Assembly: GCA_023252315.1 (NCBI GenBank)
Contig: JAJPEB010000018.1
Span: 1-13,832 of the forward strand
DNA: 13,832 nt
Source of the DNA: Candidatus Woesearchaeota archaeon
GTDB lineage: Archaea > Nanobdellota > Nanobdellia > Woesearchaeales > UBA525
Direction: 5' to 3'
How positions within the stretch are numbered: the first letter of the stretch is position 1; every line of letters starts with the position of its first letter. The translations under genes were made by a program, and so were the position numbers. The notes beneath the pieces are model-generated. The model was not told the origin of the DNA. It saw nothing but the letters and a program-made list of their open reading frames with translations, and ran no database searches. Shown one piece after another: positions 5,880-11,920 of the stretch.

Positions 5880-7076
5880 TCAGTAGTATGTCTCGATGCT
5901 TGCGGGCTCGGCGTTCTCGACGGAGACCGTCTTCCTGGGCTTCGCCTGCGCGCGCGGCCTCGCGGGCCCCTCGGGAGGCGCCTTCGCGTGCGCCAACGCC
6001 TTCGCCACGTGCTCCTCGCGCGCCTCGGGAGGCGTCTGGGGCGGAGGCGGAGGGAGCGTCGCGCCCGCGGGAGGCGTGCCCTTGCCGCCCTTCATGTGGC
6101 GCCTGTTGAGCTGGACGACCGCGAGCACGCCGATGATGCCGATGAGCACCATGATCGCGCCGATCGCGATGGCCTCGAGCACGATGCTGCCGGCCTGCTG
6201 CGCGCCCGCCGCGAGAGCGCGCACGGTCACCGTGATCGGGACCTCGGTGCGCGCGCCGCCGGATGCGATGGAGATCGCGATGGTCCTGGGGCCGGGAGGC
6301 GTCATGTCGCCCGTCGAGAGGTAGAGGTAGAGCGTGCCTTCCATGCGCCACGAGCCCCAGCCCGAGAGGTCGTCGACGCTCACCTGGTACGTCGCCTGCT
6401 CGTCTCCCTTGTTCGCGATCGCGATCGGGACGACGACGTTCTCGCCGCGGTCGATGCCGGTCTCGCCGAGCACGCTGATGACAGTCGCGCCGAGCGGGCC
6501 CGTCGCGTTGCCGCAGGCGGTGCCCTTCTCGACGGTGAGCGTCGCCTCGCGCATCTCGCGCACGACGTCGCCCGTGTAGGGCTCGCGCAGCGAGGAGGAG
6601 ATGGCGAGCGCGTAGGCGCCTGGCGCCGCGCATGCGGGCACGCGCAGCCAGAAGTCCGCCGACGCCGCCTCGCCCGCGGGGACGAGCGCGATCGCCTGCG
6701 TCTCGTTGATGCCGAGCGCGCGCTGCGCGATGCTGATCGTGACGTCGCCGATCGGCCCGTCGCGGGCGTTGCGCGCGCGCAGCGTGACGTGCGCGAACTC
6801 GCCCTGCCTGATGTGGCTGTCGGGCTCGATCACGACCTGCTCCGCGAGCGGGTCGCACGCGTCGCCCATGCCGTTGCGGTCGAGGTCCTGCTGCTGCGCG
6901 TTCGCGGCCAGCGGGCAGTTGTCGTTCGCGTCCGGCACGCCGTCGCAGTCCCTGTCCGAGACCGCATCCCCGTTCCAGAGCGCCGCGCATCCCTGCACGG
7001 GAGCGGCCTGCGCCGCGTGCGAGAATGCGACGAGCGAGATGGCGATGACGAGGATCCAGGCGATGGGCGTTCGCAT
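5880..7076 (-). CDS. Surface protein with thrombospondin type-3 calcium repeats and one TM helix
   Basis: 398 aa. Signal peptide 1-25; thrombospondin type-3-like calcium-binding repeats 41-76 ('DRDCDGVPDANDNCP', 'DLDRNGMGDACD', with the paired Cys and Asp-rich loops of that family); two beta-sandwich (CARDB/NEW3-like) domains about 80-185 and 195-285; a membrane helix 297-323; a basic stop-transfer stretch (NRRHMKGGK); then a cytosolic Pro/Ala/Lys-rich tail ending in two tyrosines. It is therefore a type I membrane protein with an extracellular calcium-stabilised head. It is the first gene of the leftward operon; its stop is 13 nt from the start of the 988-aa surface protein. The ATG lies 23-24 nt from a strong TTTATAA box, so the mRNA is leaderless. 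The two proteins share domain types and probably act together at the cell surface. Confidence 0.85.
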   Translation of the reverse strand: MRTPIAWILVIAISLVAFSHAAQAAPVQGCAALWNGDAVSDRDCDGVPDANDNCPLAANAQQQDLDRNGMGDACDPLAEQVVIEPDSHIRQGEFAHVTLRARNARDGPIGDVTISIAQRALGINETQAIALVPAGEAASADFWLRVPACAAPGAYALAISSSLREPYTGDVVREMREATLTVEKGTACGNATGPLGATVISVLGETGIDRGENVVVPIAIANKGDEQATYQVSVDDLSGWGSWRMEGTLYLYLSTGDMTPPGPRTIAISIASGGARTEVPITVTVRALAAGAQQAGSIVLEAIAIGAIMVLIGIIGVLAVVQLNRRHMKGGKGTPPAGATLPPPPPQTPPEAREEHVAKALAHAKAPPEGPARPRAQAKPRKTVSVENAEPASIETYY

Positions 7077-7098
7077 GGCTGCGGGTGAATCGGGGAGC

Positions 7099-7109
7099 GT
7101 TTATAAAAT
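7099..7109 (-). promoter_or_regulatory. TATA box of the surface-protein operon
   Basis: On the minus strand ATTTTATAAAC, a near-consensus archaeal TATA box. Its downstream end is 23-24 nt before ATG 7076, predicting a leaderless transcript for the first surface-protein gene and its two followers. Confidence 0.75.
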
Positions 7110-7126
7110 TGCCGATGATGTGACTA

Positions 7127-7158
7127 TTTTTGAGTGGTTACTCAAGAAAGATTTTAAT
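7127..7158 (+). promoter_or_regulatory. Promoter with inverted repeat upstream of the 180-aa orphan gene
   Basis: A perfect inverted repeat TTGAGT-GGTT-ACTCAA (7130-7145) runs directly into AAGAAAGATTTTAAT, a BRE/TATA-like box (7151-7158). The core TTTTAA ends 24 nt before ATG 7182. The palindrome position just upstream of BRE fits an operator. The whole block resembles the one at 10691-10720. Confidence 0.6.
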
Positions 7159-7181
7159 GAGGTGCTGCGTCTCTGCGATCC

Positions 7182-7724
7182 ATGTGGAGGTCTCGGCACA
7201 CGCAACCGCAGGGAGCTGGCAGGAGAGAGCCTGCGGCAACCGATCATGGCAAGCGCCTGCGCGCGCCCTTGCATGTGAGTGTGGCGTGCCTCTCACTTCC
7301 GCCTCCGAGGCAAGGCGATGGACTGCGATACGCGCAAGGAGAGCCGCAAGCCGGACAGCCTGCCCAAGCGCCGAGCCCGCTTGAGATCTTGTTCGGGAAT
7401 ACGGGAACGGGATGCCGAGCGGATGGCCGGACGTACGAATTCCTCAGGCTCGAGTTCGACCTGACCAACAATCCCTATGTGATCTTCGTCCCCTATTCTC
7501 GAGATGGCCCGAAGGCGTACGTGGCCTCCGCAGGTAAGCTGAGGGAAAAGCCGCTCTCGAGCGATCCGTCCACCCCCGAAGGCCTGCAGGAGCTCGTAGG
7601 CATCGCGGGAGCGATGAATATCCCCCTCATCGCGGGACGCGGGTACGATCTCGAGAACAGGCTGCGGGACGCTGGTCACACTCCTGTCGCGCTCGGAAGG
7701 ATGAAATATGAGAGAAAGGAGTGA
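7182..7724 (+). CDS. Hypothetical protein (180 aa)
   Basis: 180 aa; I do not recognise the family. The first 55 or so residues are polar, rich in Arg, Pro and Gln, and probably disordered. From about residue 66 the sequence looks folded: 'EILFGNTGTGC', 'RTYEFLRLEFDLTNNPYVIFVPYSRDGPKAYVASAGKLRE', 'GLQELVGIAGAMNIPLIAGRGYDLENRLRDAGHTPVALG', with alternating strands and helices of an alpha/beta type. No signal or membrane helix is present. The second half has the strong GC third-position bias of real genes here; the first half has less. ATG 7182 lies 24 nt after a TATA box, so a leaderless start is likely. It points towards leuS, with 30 nt between the two stops. The unusual N-terminal composition could mean recent acquisition, or that the true start lies further in. 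Confidence 0.65.
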   Translation: MWRSRHTQPQGAGRREPAATDHGKRLRAPLHVSVACLSLPPPRQGDGLRYAQGEPQAGQPAQAPSPLEILFGNTGTGCRADGRTYEFLRLEFDLTNNPYVIFVPYSRDGPKAYVASAGKLREKPLSSDPSTPEGLQELVGIAGAMNIPLIAGRGYDLENRLRDAGHTPVALGRMKYERKE

Positions 7725-7754
7725 CGAGCGGACACGCCGCCCGCATCGTCCAGG

Positions 7755-10604
7755 CTATTGCTCGATCTCGATCGCCGGCCTCCCCGGCAGCCCCGCGTCC
7801 GCTTTCTTCGAGTCGCCCTCGCCCGCCGCGCGGATCTCGATCGCGGCACCTCCCGCCTCGTGCGAGAGGTACTCTTTCGCGGACTCGAGGCGCGAGCGCT
7901 CCTCGTCCGCGCTGAGCACGCGCCCCGGCGTGCGCCCCTTCGCGAGGTAGCGCACGAGCTTCCCGAGCTCGTCGCCGTAGCCCCCGAGCGGCGTGAGCGC
8001 GAGCGTGCGCGAGATCTCGTCGGGGTTGCGCGTGCGCTGCGCGATGTCGTCGAAGCGCGCGTACGCCTCGCGCTTCCAGTCGGCGGCGAGGTAGAGCGTC
8101 GCCTTCGCGATCCTCCCCTTCTGCGCGCCCTTGCGCAGCGACTCCGCGACCTCGCGCACGAGCTCCTCCGCGAGGTCCTCGTCGTCGTCGATGAGCGATG
8201 CGTCGCTCTCGGGCCATCTCGCGGCGCTCGCGAAGCCGCCCTCGCCGAGCGCGCGCCACGCCTCCTCGCACGCGTGCGGCACGAAGGGCGAGAGCATCGT
8301 GAGCTGCGCGCGCAGCGCGTCGCGCAGGAGCCGCGCGTCGGGCCCGCCAAGCGTGCGCTGCGCGTACCAGCGCATCGCCGCGGAGTACTCGAAGAGCGCG
8401 AGCTGGATCGCGGTGCGGAAGTCCGTGCGCTCCATCGCGGCGGTCACGTCGCGCATGATCGCGTGCGTGCGCGAGCGCAGCCACGCGTCCATCGGCGTGG
8501 GGCCGCCTGTCGCCTGCGCGGCGTCGCCCGCTTGGCGGATGAGCATGTCGAGCTTGCCCGCGATCGCGCGCGCGAAGTCCGAGTCCCAGTTCGGGTCGTC
8601 GAGGCCCTCGCCGCCGTTGAGGATCGTGATGCGCGTCGCGTCGGCGCCGAACTGCGCGAGCAGCGCGCGCACGGGGATCACGTTGCCGAGCGACTTGCTC
8701 ATCTTCTGCCCGTTGACCGTGACCCAGCCGTTGACGCCGATGCCGCGCGGCCACTGCGCCTTCGGGAAGATCGCGCAGTGGTTGAAGAGCATGAACGAGA
8801 GGTGGTTCTGCACGAGGTCCTTGCCGCTGTTGCGGAAGTCGAGCGGGTACCAGTAGCCGAACTCCTCGCGCAGCGCGCCCGCGTCGGCGCCGCCGAGGAG
8901 CGCCGGCTTCTCCCCCTTGCCGAGGAAGACGTAGTCGAAGAACTCCCTCGTGAGCGACGCGGGCGGGATTTCCTTGATGCGGTGCGCGATCGTGTAGTAG
9001 GCCATGTAGACCGTGCTGTCGGAGAGCGACTCGATGAGCCAGCGCTCGTCCCAGGGCAGGCGCGTGCCGAGGCCGTACTCGCGCGTGCACGCCCAGTCGC
9101 CGAGCCAGCCGAGCACGTGGTCGAACTGCGCGCGCACCTTCTCCGGGTAGAGCGCGACCTGCGCGAGCGCGTCGCGTGCCTGGCGCTTCCACTCCGGGTC
9201 CGAGTACGTGAGGAACCACTGGTCCGACACCACCTTCACGATGGACTCGGTCTGGCACCTGCACACGACCCTGCCCGTGAGCTCGTAGAACATCGCCGCG
9301 TCGCCCGCAGCGATCGTGTCCTTGATGATCTCGCGCTGCGCGTCCGGGACAGGCATGCCCGCGTACTTCCCGCAGTTCCCGCGCATGACGCCTTTCCTGA
9401 ACACGCGCCGGTTGAGCTCGCCCTTCGCCTCCTCGACCTTCTTCCTGTCCTTGTACGAGGAGATGCCGTACTCGCGCATGATGTCGTCCCCGAGGTCGGC
9501 GCCCATGCCGGGGACCTCGATGATGGGGATGGGCCGCAGCCGGGCGACGATCTCGGGGTCGAGGCCGTGCTCGGCGATCCTCGCAGGGTCCGACTGGAGC
9601 GTGCGTATCTCCAGCAGGTCGACGGGGTCCTCGAGCGCCGAGTACACGATACCCGAGCCCACGGAGGCGTCGATGAAGCGCGCGGGGACGACGCAGATCT
9701 CGTAGTCCACCGCAGGCCCCTTCACCCACTTGCCGACGAGCTCCGACGCAGGGATCTCTCCAATCTGCTCCGCCTGCGCATGCTGCTCCAGGATCTTCGC
9801 GATCGCCTTCTTGCCGACGACCCACTTCTCGTCCCCGACGGCGACGATCGCGTATGTCGCCTTGGGGTCGACCCACATGTTCGTCTGGCCGAGGAACGCG
9901 TCGGGGCGCGTCGTGCCCGCCATGAGGATGAGGTCGGAGCCGCGCAGGCGGAACTTGCCCCAGAGGAATTCCTTGGGCGTCTCGCCCTCGCCCTCCTTGC
10001 GGTCGTGGTCGCCCACGGGAGCGTTGTCCTTGGGGCACCACACGACGGGGTGCTCGCCCTGCTGCACGTAGCCCTTCTCCTTGAGGATCGCGAACTGCCA
10101 GCGGATGAACGCGTCGTAGTGCGGGTTGAGGCTCGTCGTGTGGAACTCGCGCCGCCAGTCGATCGAGAGCCCGACGGCCGAGAGGTCCTCCTTGTAGCGC
10201 GGCACGAAGTACGCGATCCAGTGCTCGGGCCTCGCGAAGTCCCCGATCTCCGCGTCCGTGACGCCCATGTCCTTGAGTATCTTGATCTGCTTCTCGTCGC
10301 CCTCGGCCACGCGCCTCGCGGCCGTCGCGATGGGGGACCCCGTGGCGTGCCACGCCTGCGGGAAGAGGACGTTCTTCCCCTGCAGCCTGCGGTAGCGCGC
10401 AAGCGCCTCCACGCGCATGATCGTGAAGAGGTGGCCCACGTGCGGGAGCCCGTTGACGTAGGGATACGGGAACGTGCAGAAGAACTTCTCTCGCGCGTCG
10501 GGATCCGCCTCGAAGAGGCGCGCCTTCGCCCACTCGCCCTGCCACTTGCGCTCGCGCGCGAGGATCTGGCCGATGAGCGCGCTCCCCGTCTCCTTCCCGT
10601 CCAT
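7755..10604 (-). CDS. leuS: Leucyl-tRNA synthetase, archaeal/eukaryotic type
   Basis: 949 aa, the usual length for archaeal LeuRS. It charges tRNA-Leu with leucine in the cytosol. The class I signatures are clear: 'PYVNGLPHVGH' (HIGH motif, His55-His58), 'WHATGSPI' near 85-92, and 'NGQKMSKSLGN' (KMSKS 634-638). Between them lies the large CP1 editing insert (about 160-400), and an anticodon-binding helical domain plus a C-terminal extension follow from about 690. 'SIDWRREFHTTSLNPHYDAFIRWQF' and 'PVGDHD' are typical of the archaeal form. The editing domain is unusual: the RPET motif reads RPDA (233-236), and the conserved S-V-P-A-H-A-P segment reads SALEDPVD (322-329), although the aligned Asp (329) is kept. 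The start is ATG 10604, 25 nt from a CTTTAAG box (leaderless). A longer frame back to 10682 would run through that box. It is monocistronic. Confidence 0.95.
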   Translation of the reverse strand: MDGKETGSALIGQILARERKWQGEWAKARLFEADPDAREKFFCTFPYPYVNGLPHVGHLFTIMRVEALARYRRLQGKNVLFPQAWHATGSPIATAARRVAEGDEKQIKILKDMGVTDAEIGDFARPEHWIAYFVPRYKEDLSAVGLSIDWRREFHTTSLNPHYDAFIRWQFAILKEKGYVQQGEHPVVWCPKDNAPVGDHDRKEGEGETPKEFLWGKFRLRGSDLILMAGTTRPDAFLGQTNMWVDPKATYAIVAVGDEKWVVGKKAIAKILEQHAQAEQIGEIPASELVGKWVKGPAVDYEICVVPARFIDASVGSGIVYSALEDPVDLLEIRTLQSDPARIAEHGLDPEIVARLRPIPIIEVPGMGADLGDDIMREYGISSYKDRKKVEEAKGELNRRVFRKGVMRGNCGKYAGMPVPDAQREIIKDTIAAGDAAMFYELTGRVVCRCQTESIVKVVSDQWFLTYSDPEWKRQARDALAQVALYPEKVRAQFDHVLGWLGDWACTREYGLGTRLPWDERWLIESLSDSTVYMAYYTIAHRIKEIPPASLTREFFDYVFLGKGEKPALLGGADAGALREEFGYWYPLDFRNSGKDLVQNHLSFMLFNHCAIFPKAQWPRGIGVNGWVTVNGQKMSKSLGNVIPVRALLAQFGADATRITILNGGEGLDDPNWDSDFARAIAGKLDMLIRQAGDAAQATGGPTPMDAWLRSRTHAIMRDVTAAMERTDFRTAIQLALFEYSAAMRWYAQRTLGGPDARLLRDALRAQLTMLSPFVPHACEEAWRALGEGGFASAARWPESDASLIDDDEDLAEELVREVAESLRKGAQKGRIAKATLYLAADWKREAYARFDDIAQRTRNPDEISRTLALTPLGGYGDELGKLVRYLAKGRTPGRVLSADEERSRLESAKEYLSHEAGGAAIEIRAAGEGDSKKADAGLPGRPAIEIEQ

Positions 10605-10628
10605 GCGCCCGCGTGTCGCCGGGCGTTT

Positions 10629-10635
10629 CTTAAAG
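10629..10635 (-). promoter_or_regulatory. TATA box of leuS
   Basis: CTTTAAG on the minus strand. The core TTTAA ends 25 nt before ATG 10604. This decides the start: the upstream in-frame codons to 10682 would lie in the promoter. Confidence 0.6.
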
Positions 10636-10687
10636 GTTGTGACAGACGGGTCGCGCGCGGAGAGGCGAACTAACCGACGCATTTAGC

Positions 10688-10724
10688 CACTTTGAAGTGA
10701 TTAAAATAAGAAAGATTTATATAC
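10688..10724 (+). promoter_or_regulatory. Promoter with inverted repeat for the 149-aa orphan gene
   Basis: An inverted repeat CACTT-TG-AAGTG (10688-10699) is followed by an A-rich tract and AAGAAAGATTTATATAC, with the TATA box at about 10716-10723. The expected transcript start near 10748 leaves a leader of about 30 nt before ATG 10779. The 11-base AAGAAAGATTT is identical to that at 7144-7154, and the flanking TTTGA(A)GTGRTTA is close as well. Confidence 0.6.
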
Positions 10725-10778
10725 ATCGAACGATACACATATGTATAGGAATCGCCGTCACGGCGGGAAAGGTTGCCC

Positions 10779-11228
10779 ATGAGCGCCCACACACTCGAAC
10801 AGGTAATCCAGCGCATCATCCCCGTAGGGGACGCGCTCTACAGCATGCGCGAGGACCCGATCGACCAAGAGGCGGTGCTGCCCGGGGGGCGCGTCGCGCT
10901 GCTCTCAGGAGAAGTGACCCTGGGCGCCAAGAACTACGAGTTCGCGGGCGTGCTCGACGAGAGCGTACGCCTCGCCTCGCATGAGCAGGCGCTCGGGAAG
11001 AACCGGGAGTACGACTTCCTCACGGGCCTTCTCGTGTACGAGCGGAAGGCCGGCATCAACGAGGCTCCTACGTACTCGCCCGTGGGCGACGGCGACCTGC
11101 GTACCGCAAGCGCGGTCCTCTCCCAGTGCTATCCGACGGCGACCGTGAGGACGCTGCGCTTCGCGACGGAGCTGAGCACCTACGCGGACACAGGGGTCCA
11201 GGTGCCGCTCGACAGGCACAGGACCTGA
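10779..11228 (+). CDS. Hypothetical protein (149 aa)
   Basis: 149 aa from ATG 10779, no signal peptide and no membrane helix; I do not recognise a family. It begins with a helix ('SAHTLEQVIQRIIPVGDALYSMRED'), continues with a beta-rich part ('GGRVALLSGEVTLGAKNYEFAGVLDESVRLAS'), 'YDFLTGLLVYERKAG' and ends 'TATVRTLRFATELSTYADTGVQVPLDRHRT'. Codons show the usual GC third-position bias, so it is a real gene. A leader of about 30 nt is predicted, with GGGAAAGG as a weak ribosome-binding site 6 nt or so before the ATG; a TTG at 10773 is a less likely start. It diverges from leuS and converges, with a 4-nt gap, on the small leftward gene at 11233. Its promoter resembles that of the 180-aa gene on the far side of leuS. 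Confidence 0.7.
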   Translation: MSAHTLEQVIQRIIPVGDALYSMREDPIDQEAVLPGGRVALLSGEVTLGAKNYEFAGVLDESVRLASHEQALGKNREYDFLTGLLVYERKAGINEAPTYSPVGDGDLRTASAVLSQCYPTATVRTLRFATELSTYADTGVQVPLDRHRT

Positions 11229-11232
11229 ATTC

Positions 11233-11493
11233 TCACATGAACCGCGCCACGAACAGCGCGCGGCGCAACTGCGCTCTCGTCGTCGCGCGGCGCACGGTCG
11301 CGGCGAGGAACCGATCGTCGAGCGAGCGCTCGATCCAGCGCGCGAAGTCGTTCTTCTGCGCGTCCGCGAAGCGCGAGAATTCCTCGTCGGTCATCTTCGC
11401 GATCGCGTGCGCGAGGTCGTCGATGCCGCGCAGGCGCGTGCCGTCGCGCAGCACGAACTCCTCTCCTTCTGGGGCCTGGGGGCGCGCGCACAT
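11233..11493 (-). CDS. Small NDFxxWI-motif protein of unknown function
   Basis: 86 aa, cytosolic. Its core reads 'EEFVLRDGTRLRGIDDLAHAIAKMTDEEFSRFADAQKNDFARWIERSLDDRFLAATVRRATTRAQL'. This matches a recurring small helical module seen in archaea and bacteria: F.l.DG..l..l.eLa.al..M.deeF..h....kNDFa.WI...l.d..LA..l..a. It may belong to a DUF5752-like group, though I am not certain of the name. No biochemical function is known to me; the module is often found alone or fused to larger proteins. ATG 11493 lies 25 nt from an ATTATAA box, so the transcript should be leaderless; a longer frame to 11535 would include the box. It stands alone, with its stop 4 nt from the converging orphan gene. Confidence 0.7.
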   Translation of the reverse strand: MCARPQAPEGEEFVLRDGTRLRGIDDLAHAIAKMTDEEFSRFADAQKNDFARWIERSLDDRFLAATVRRATTRAQLRRALFVARFM

Positions 11494-11516
11494 GCCGATG
11501 CGATGCCGCGAGGCGC

Positions 11517-11526
11517 GCTTATAATC
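11517..11526 (-). promoter_or_regulatory. TATA box of the NDFxxWI-motif gene
   Basis: GATTATAAGC on the minus strand. The box ends 25 nt before ATG 11493, which fixes that ATG as a leaderless start. Confidence 0.6.
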
Positions 11527-11714
11527 CCTGCGCATGCCATCGTTATCCTAGCGCAAGAGATGCCCGTCCTTTGCTGCTGCGGAGCACCCATCGCGTCTTG
11601 CGTCGCGCTCGCCTCCGGCACAACGCGCTCTTGGTTTGCTCCAAGGAGCGGCGCGCATAGCTGAATAGAACGCAGGAGCACGCGCCTGGAACAGGACGGC
11701 CCTCTCGAAGGTAC
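11527..11714. other. Intergenic stretch with no recognised feature
   Basis: About 190 bases between the promoter of the small leftward gene and the tRNA promoter. I see no frame with good codon bias, no ribosome-binding site with a start, and no repeat or RNA motif I can support. It is less GC-rich than the genes around it. Confidence 0.4.
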
Positions 11715-11723
11715 TTTTATAAA
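11715..11723 (+). promoter_or_regulatory. TATA box of the tRNA-Trp gene
   Basis: TTTTATAAA, the strongest TATA match in this part of the window. It ends 27 nt before the first base of the mature tRNA, the normal archaeal spacing, so there is little or no 5' leader. Confidence 0.75.
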
Positions 11724-11750
11724 TCGCATTCCTGTCCTCGGGCGCATTCC

Positions 11751-11867
11751 GGGACTGTAGTACAACCAGGCAGTACGGCCGGCTCCAGATACTGGAGCGA
11801 CGAGCCCGAGAGGGCGATGACCAGGAGATACCGGTTAATCAGGGTTCAAATCCCTGCAGTCCCACCA
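11751..11867 (+). tRNA. tRNA-Trp (anticodon CCA) with intron; CCA end encoded
   Basis: The acceptor stem GGGACTG/CAGTCCC (11751-11757/11857-11863) is perfect. U8, a D-arm GTAC-loop-GTAC with A14, G18G19 and A21, anticodon stem GCCGG/CCGGT and T-arm CAGGG-TTCAAAT-CCCTG are all present. A15 and T48 form the Levitt pair. The discriminator is A73, as in archaeal tRNA-Trp, followed by an encoded CCA (11865-11867). The anticodon CCA is at 11785-11787. A 41-nt intron interrupts the loop after position 37. The mature tRNA is 73 nt plus CCA. A T-rich patch (ATTCTTT) right after the gene may end transcription. Confidence 0.93.
11789..11829 (+). other. tRNA-Trp intron (bulge-helix-bulge, kink-turn-like)
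   Basis: The boundaries follow from a bulge-helix-bulge fold: exon CTCC (positions 32-35, 11783-11786) pairs with intron GGAG (11824-11827). The 3' bulge AT|A puts the cut after 11829, and the 5' cut follows G37 (11788). The 5' bulge is larger than the usual 3 nt. Inside the intron, CTGG (11792-11795) pairs with CCAG (11821-11824), and GCCC/GGGC (11804-11807/11812-11815) closes a GAGA tetraloop. Between these stems lie a 3-nt bulge AGC and facing GACGA/GATGA, which resembles a kink-turn. CTGGAG (11792-11797) is also complementary to the exon anticodon loop CTCCAG. Confidence 0.75.
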
Positions 11868-11889
11868 TTCTTTCCCCGCGGGCGCGCAG

Positions 11890-11897
11890 GTTTATGA
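11890..11897 (+). promoter_or_regulatory. TATA-like box of the secreted 441-aa protein gene
   Basis: GTTTATGA, a weaker TATA match. TTTATG (11891-11896) ends 24 nt before ATG 11921, favouring that leaderless start over ATG 11894, which lies inside the box. Confidence 0.45.
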
Positions 11898-11920
11898 GAT
11901 GGCGCGCATTCCCGCGCGGC

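Noticed and set aside
2756..6109. A 1117-codon plus-strand open frame over the surface-protein operon
   Set aside because: Composition is almost wholly Arg, Ala, Val, Glu and His, without a domain; the minus-strand frame has signal peptide, repeats and zinc module.
7758..10673. A 971-codon open frame opposite leuS, and other very long frames on both strands over leuS
   Set aside because: High GC with strong third-position bias opens antisense frames. The translation is Arg/Ala/Val/His repeat-like with no fold or motif, while leuS on the other strand is unmistakable.
10733..10746. ATACACATATGTAT as a palindromic operator
   Set aside because: The arms are offset by one base around CATATG, so the symmetry is imperfect, and it lies between TATA box and transcript start where AT-rich chance matches are likely.
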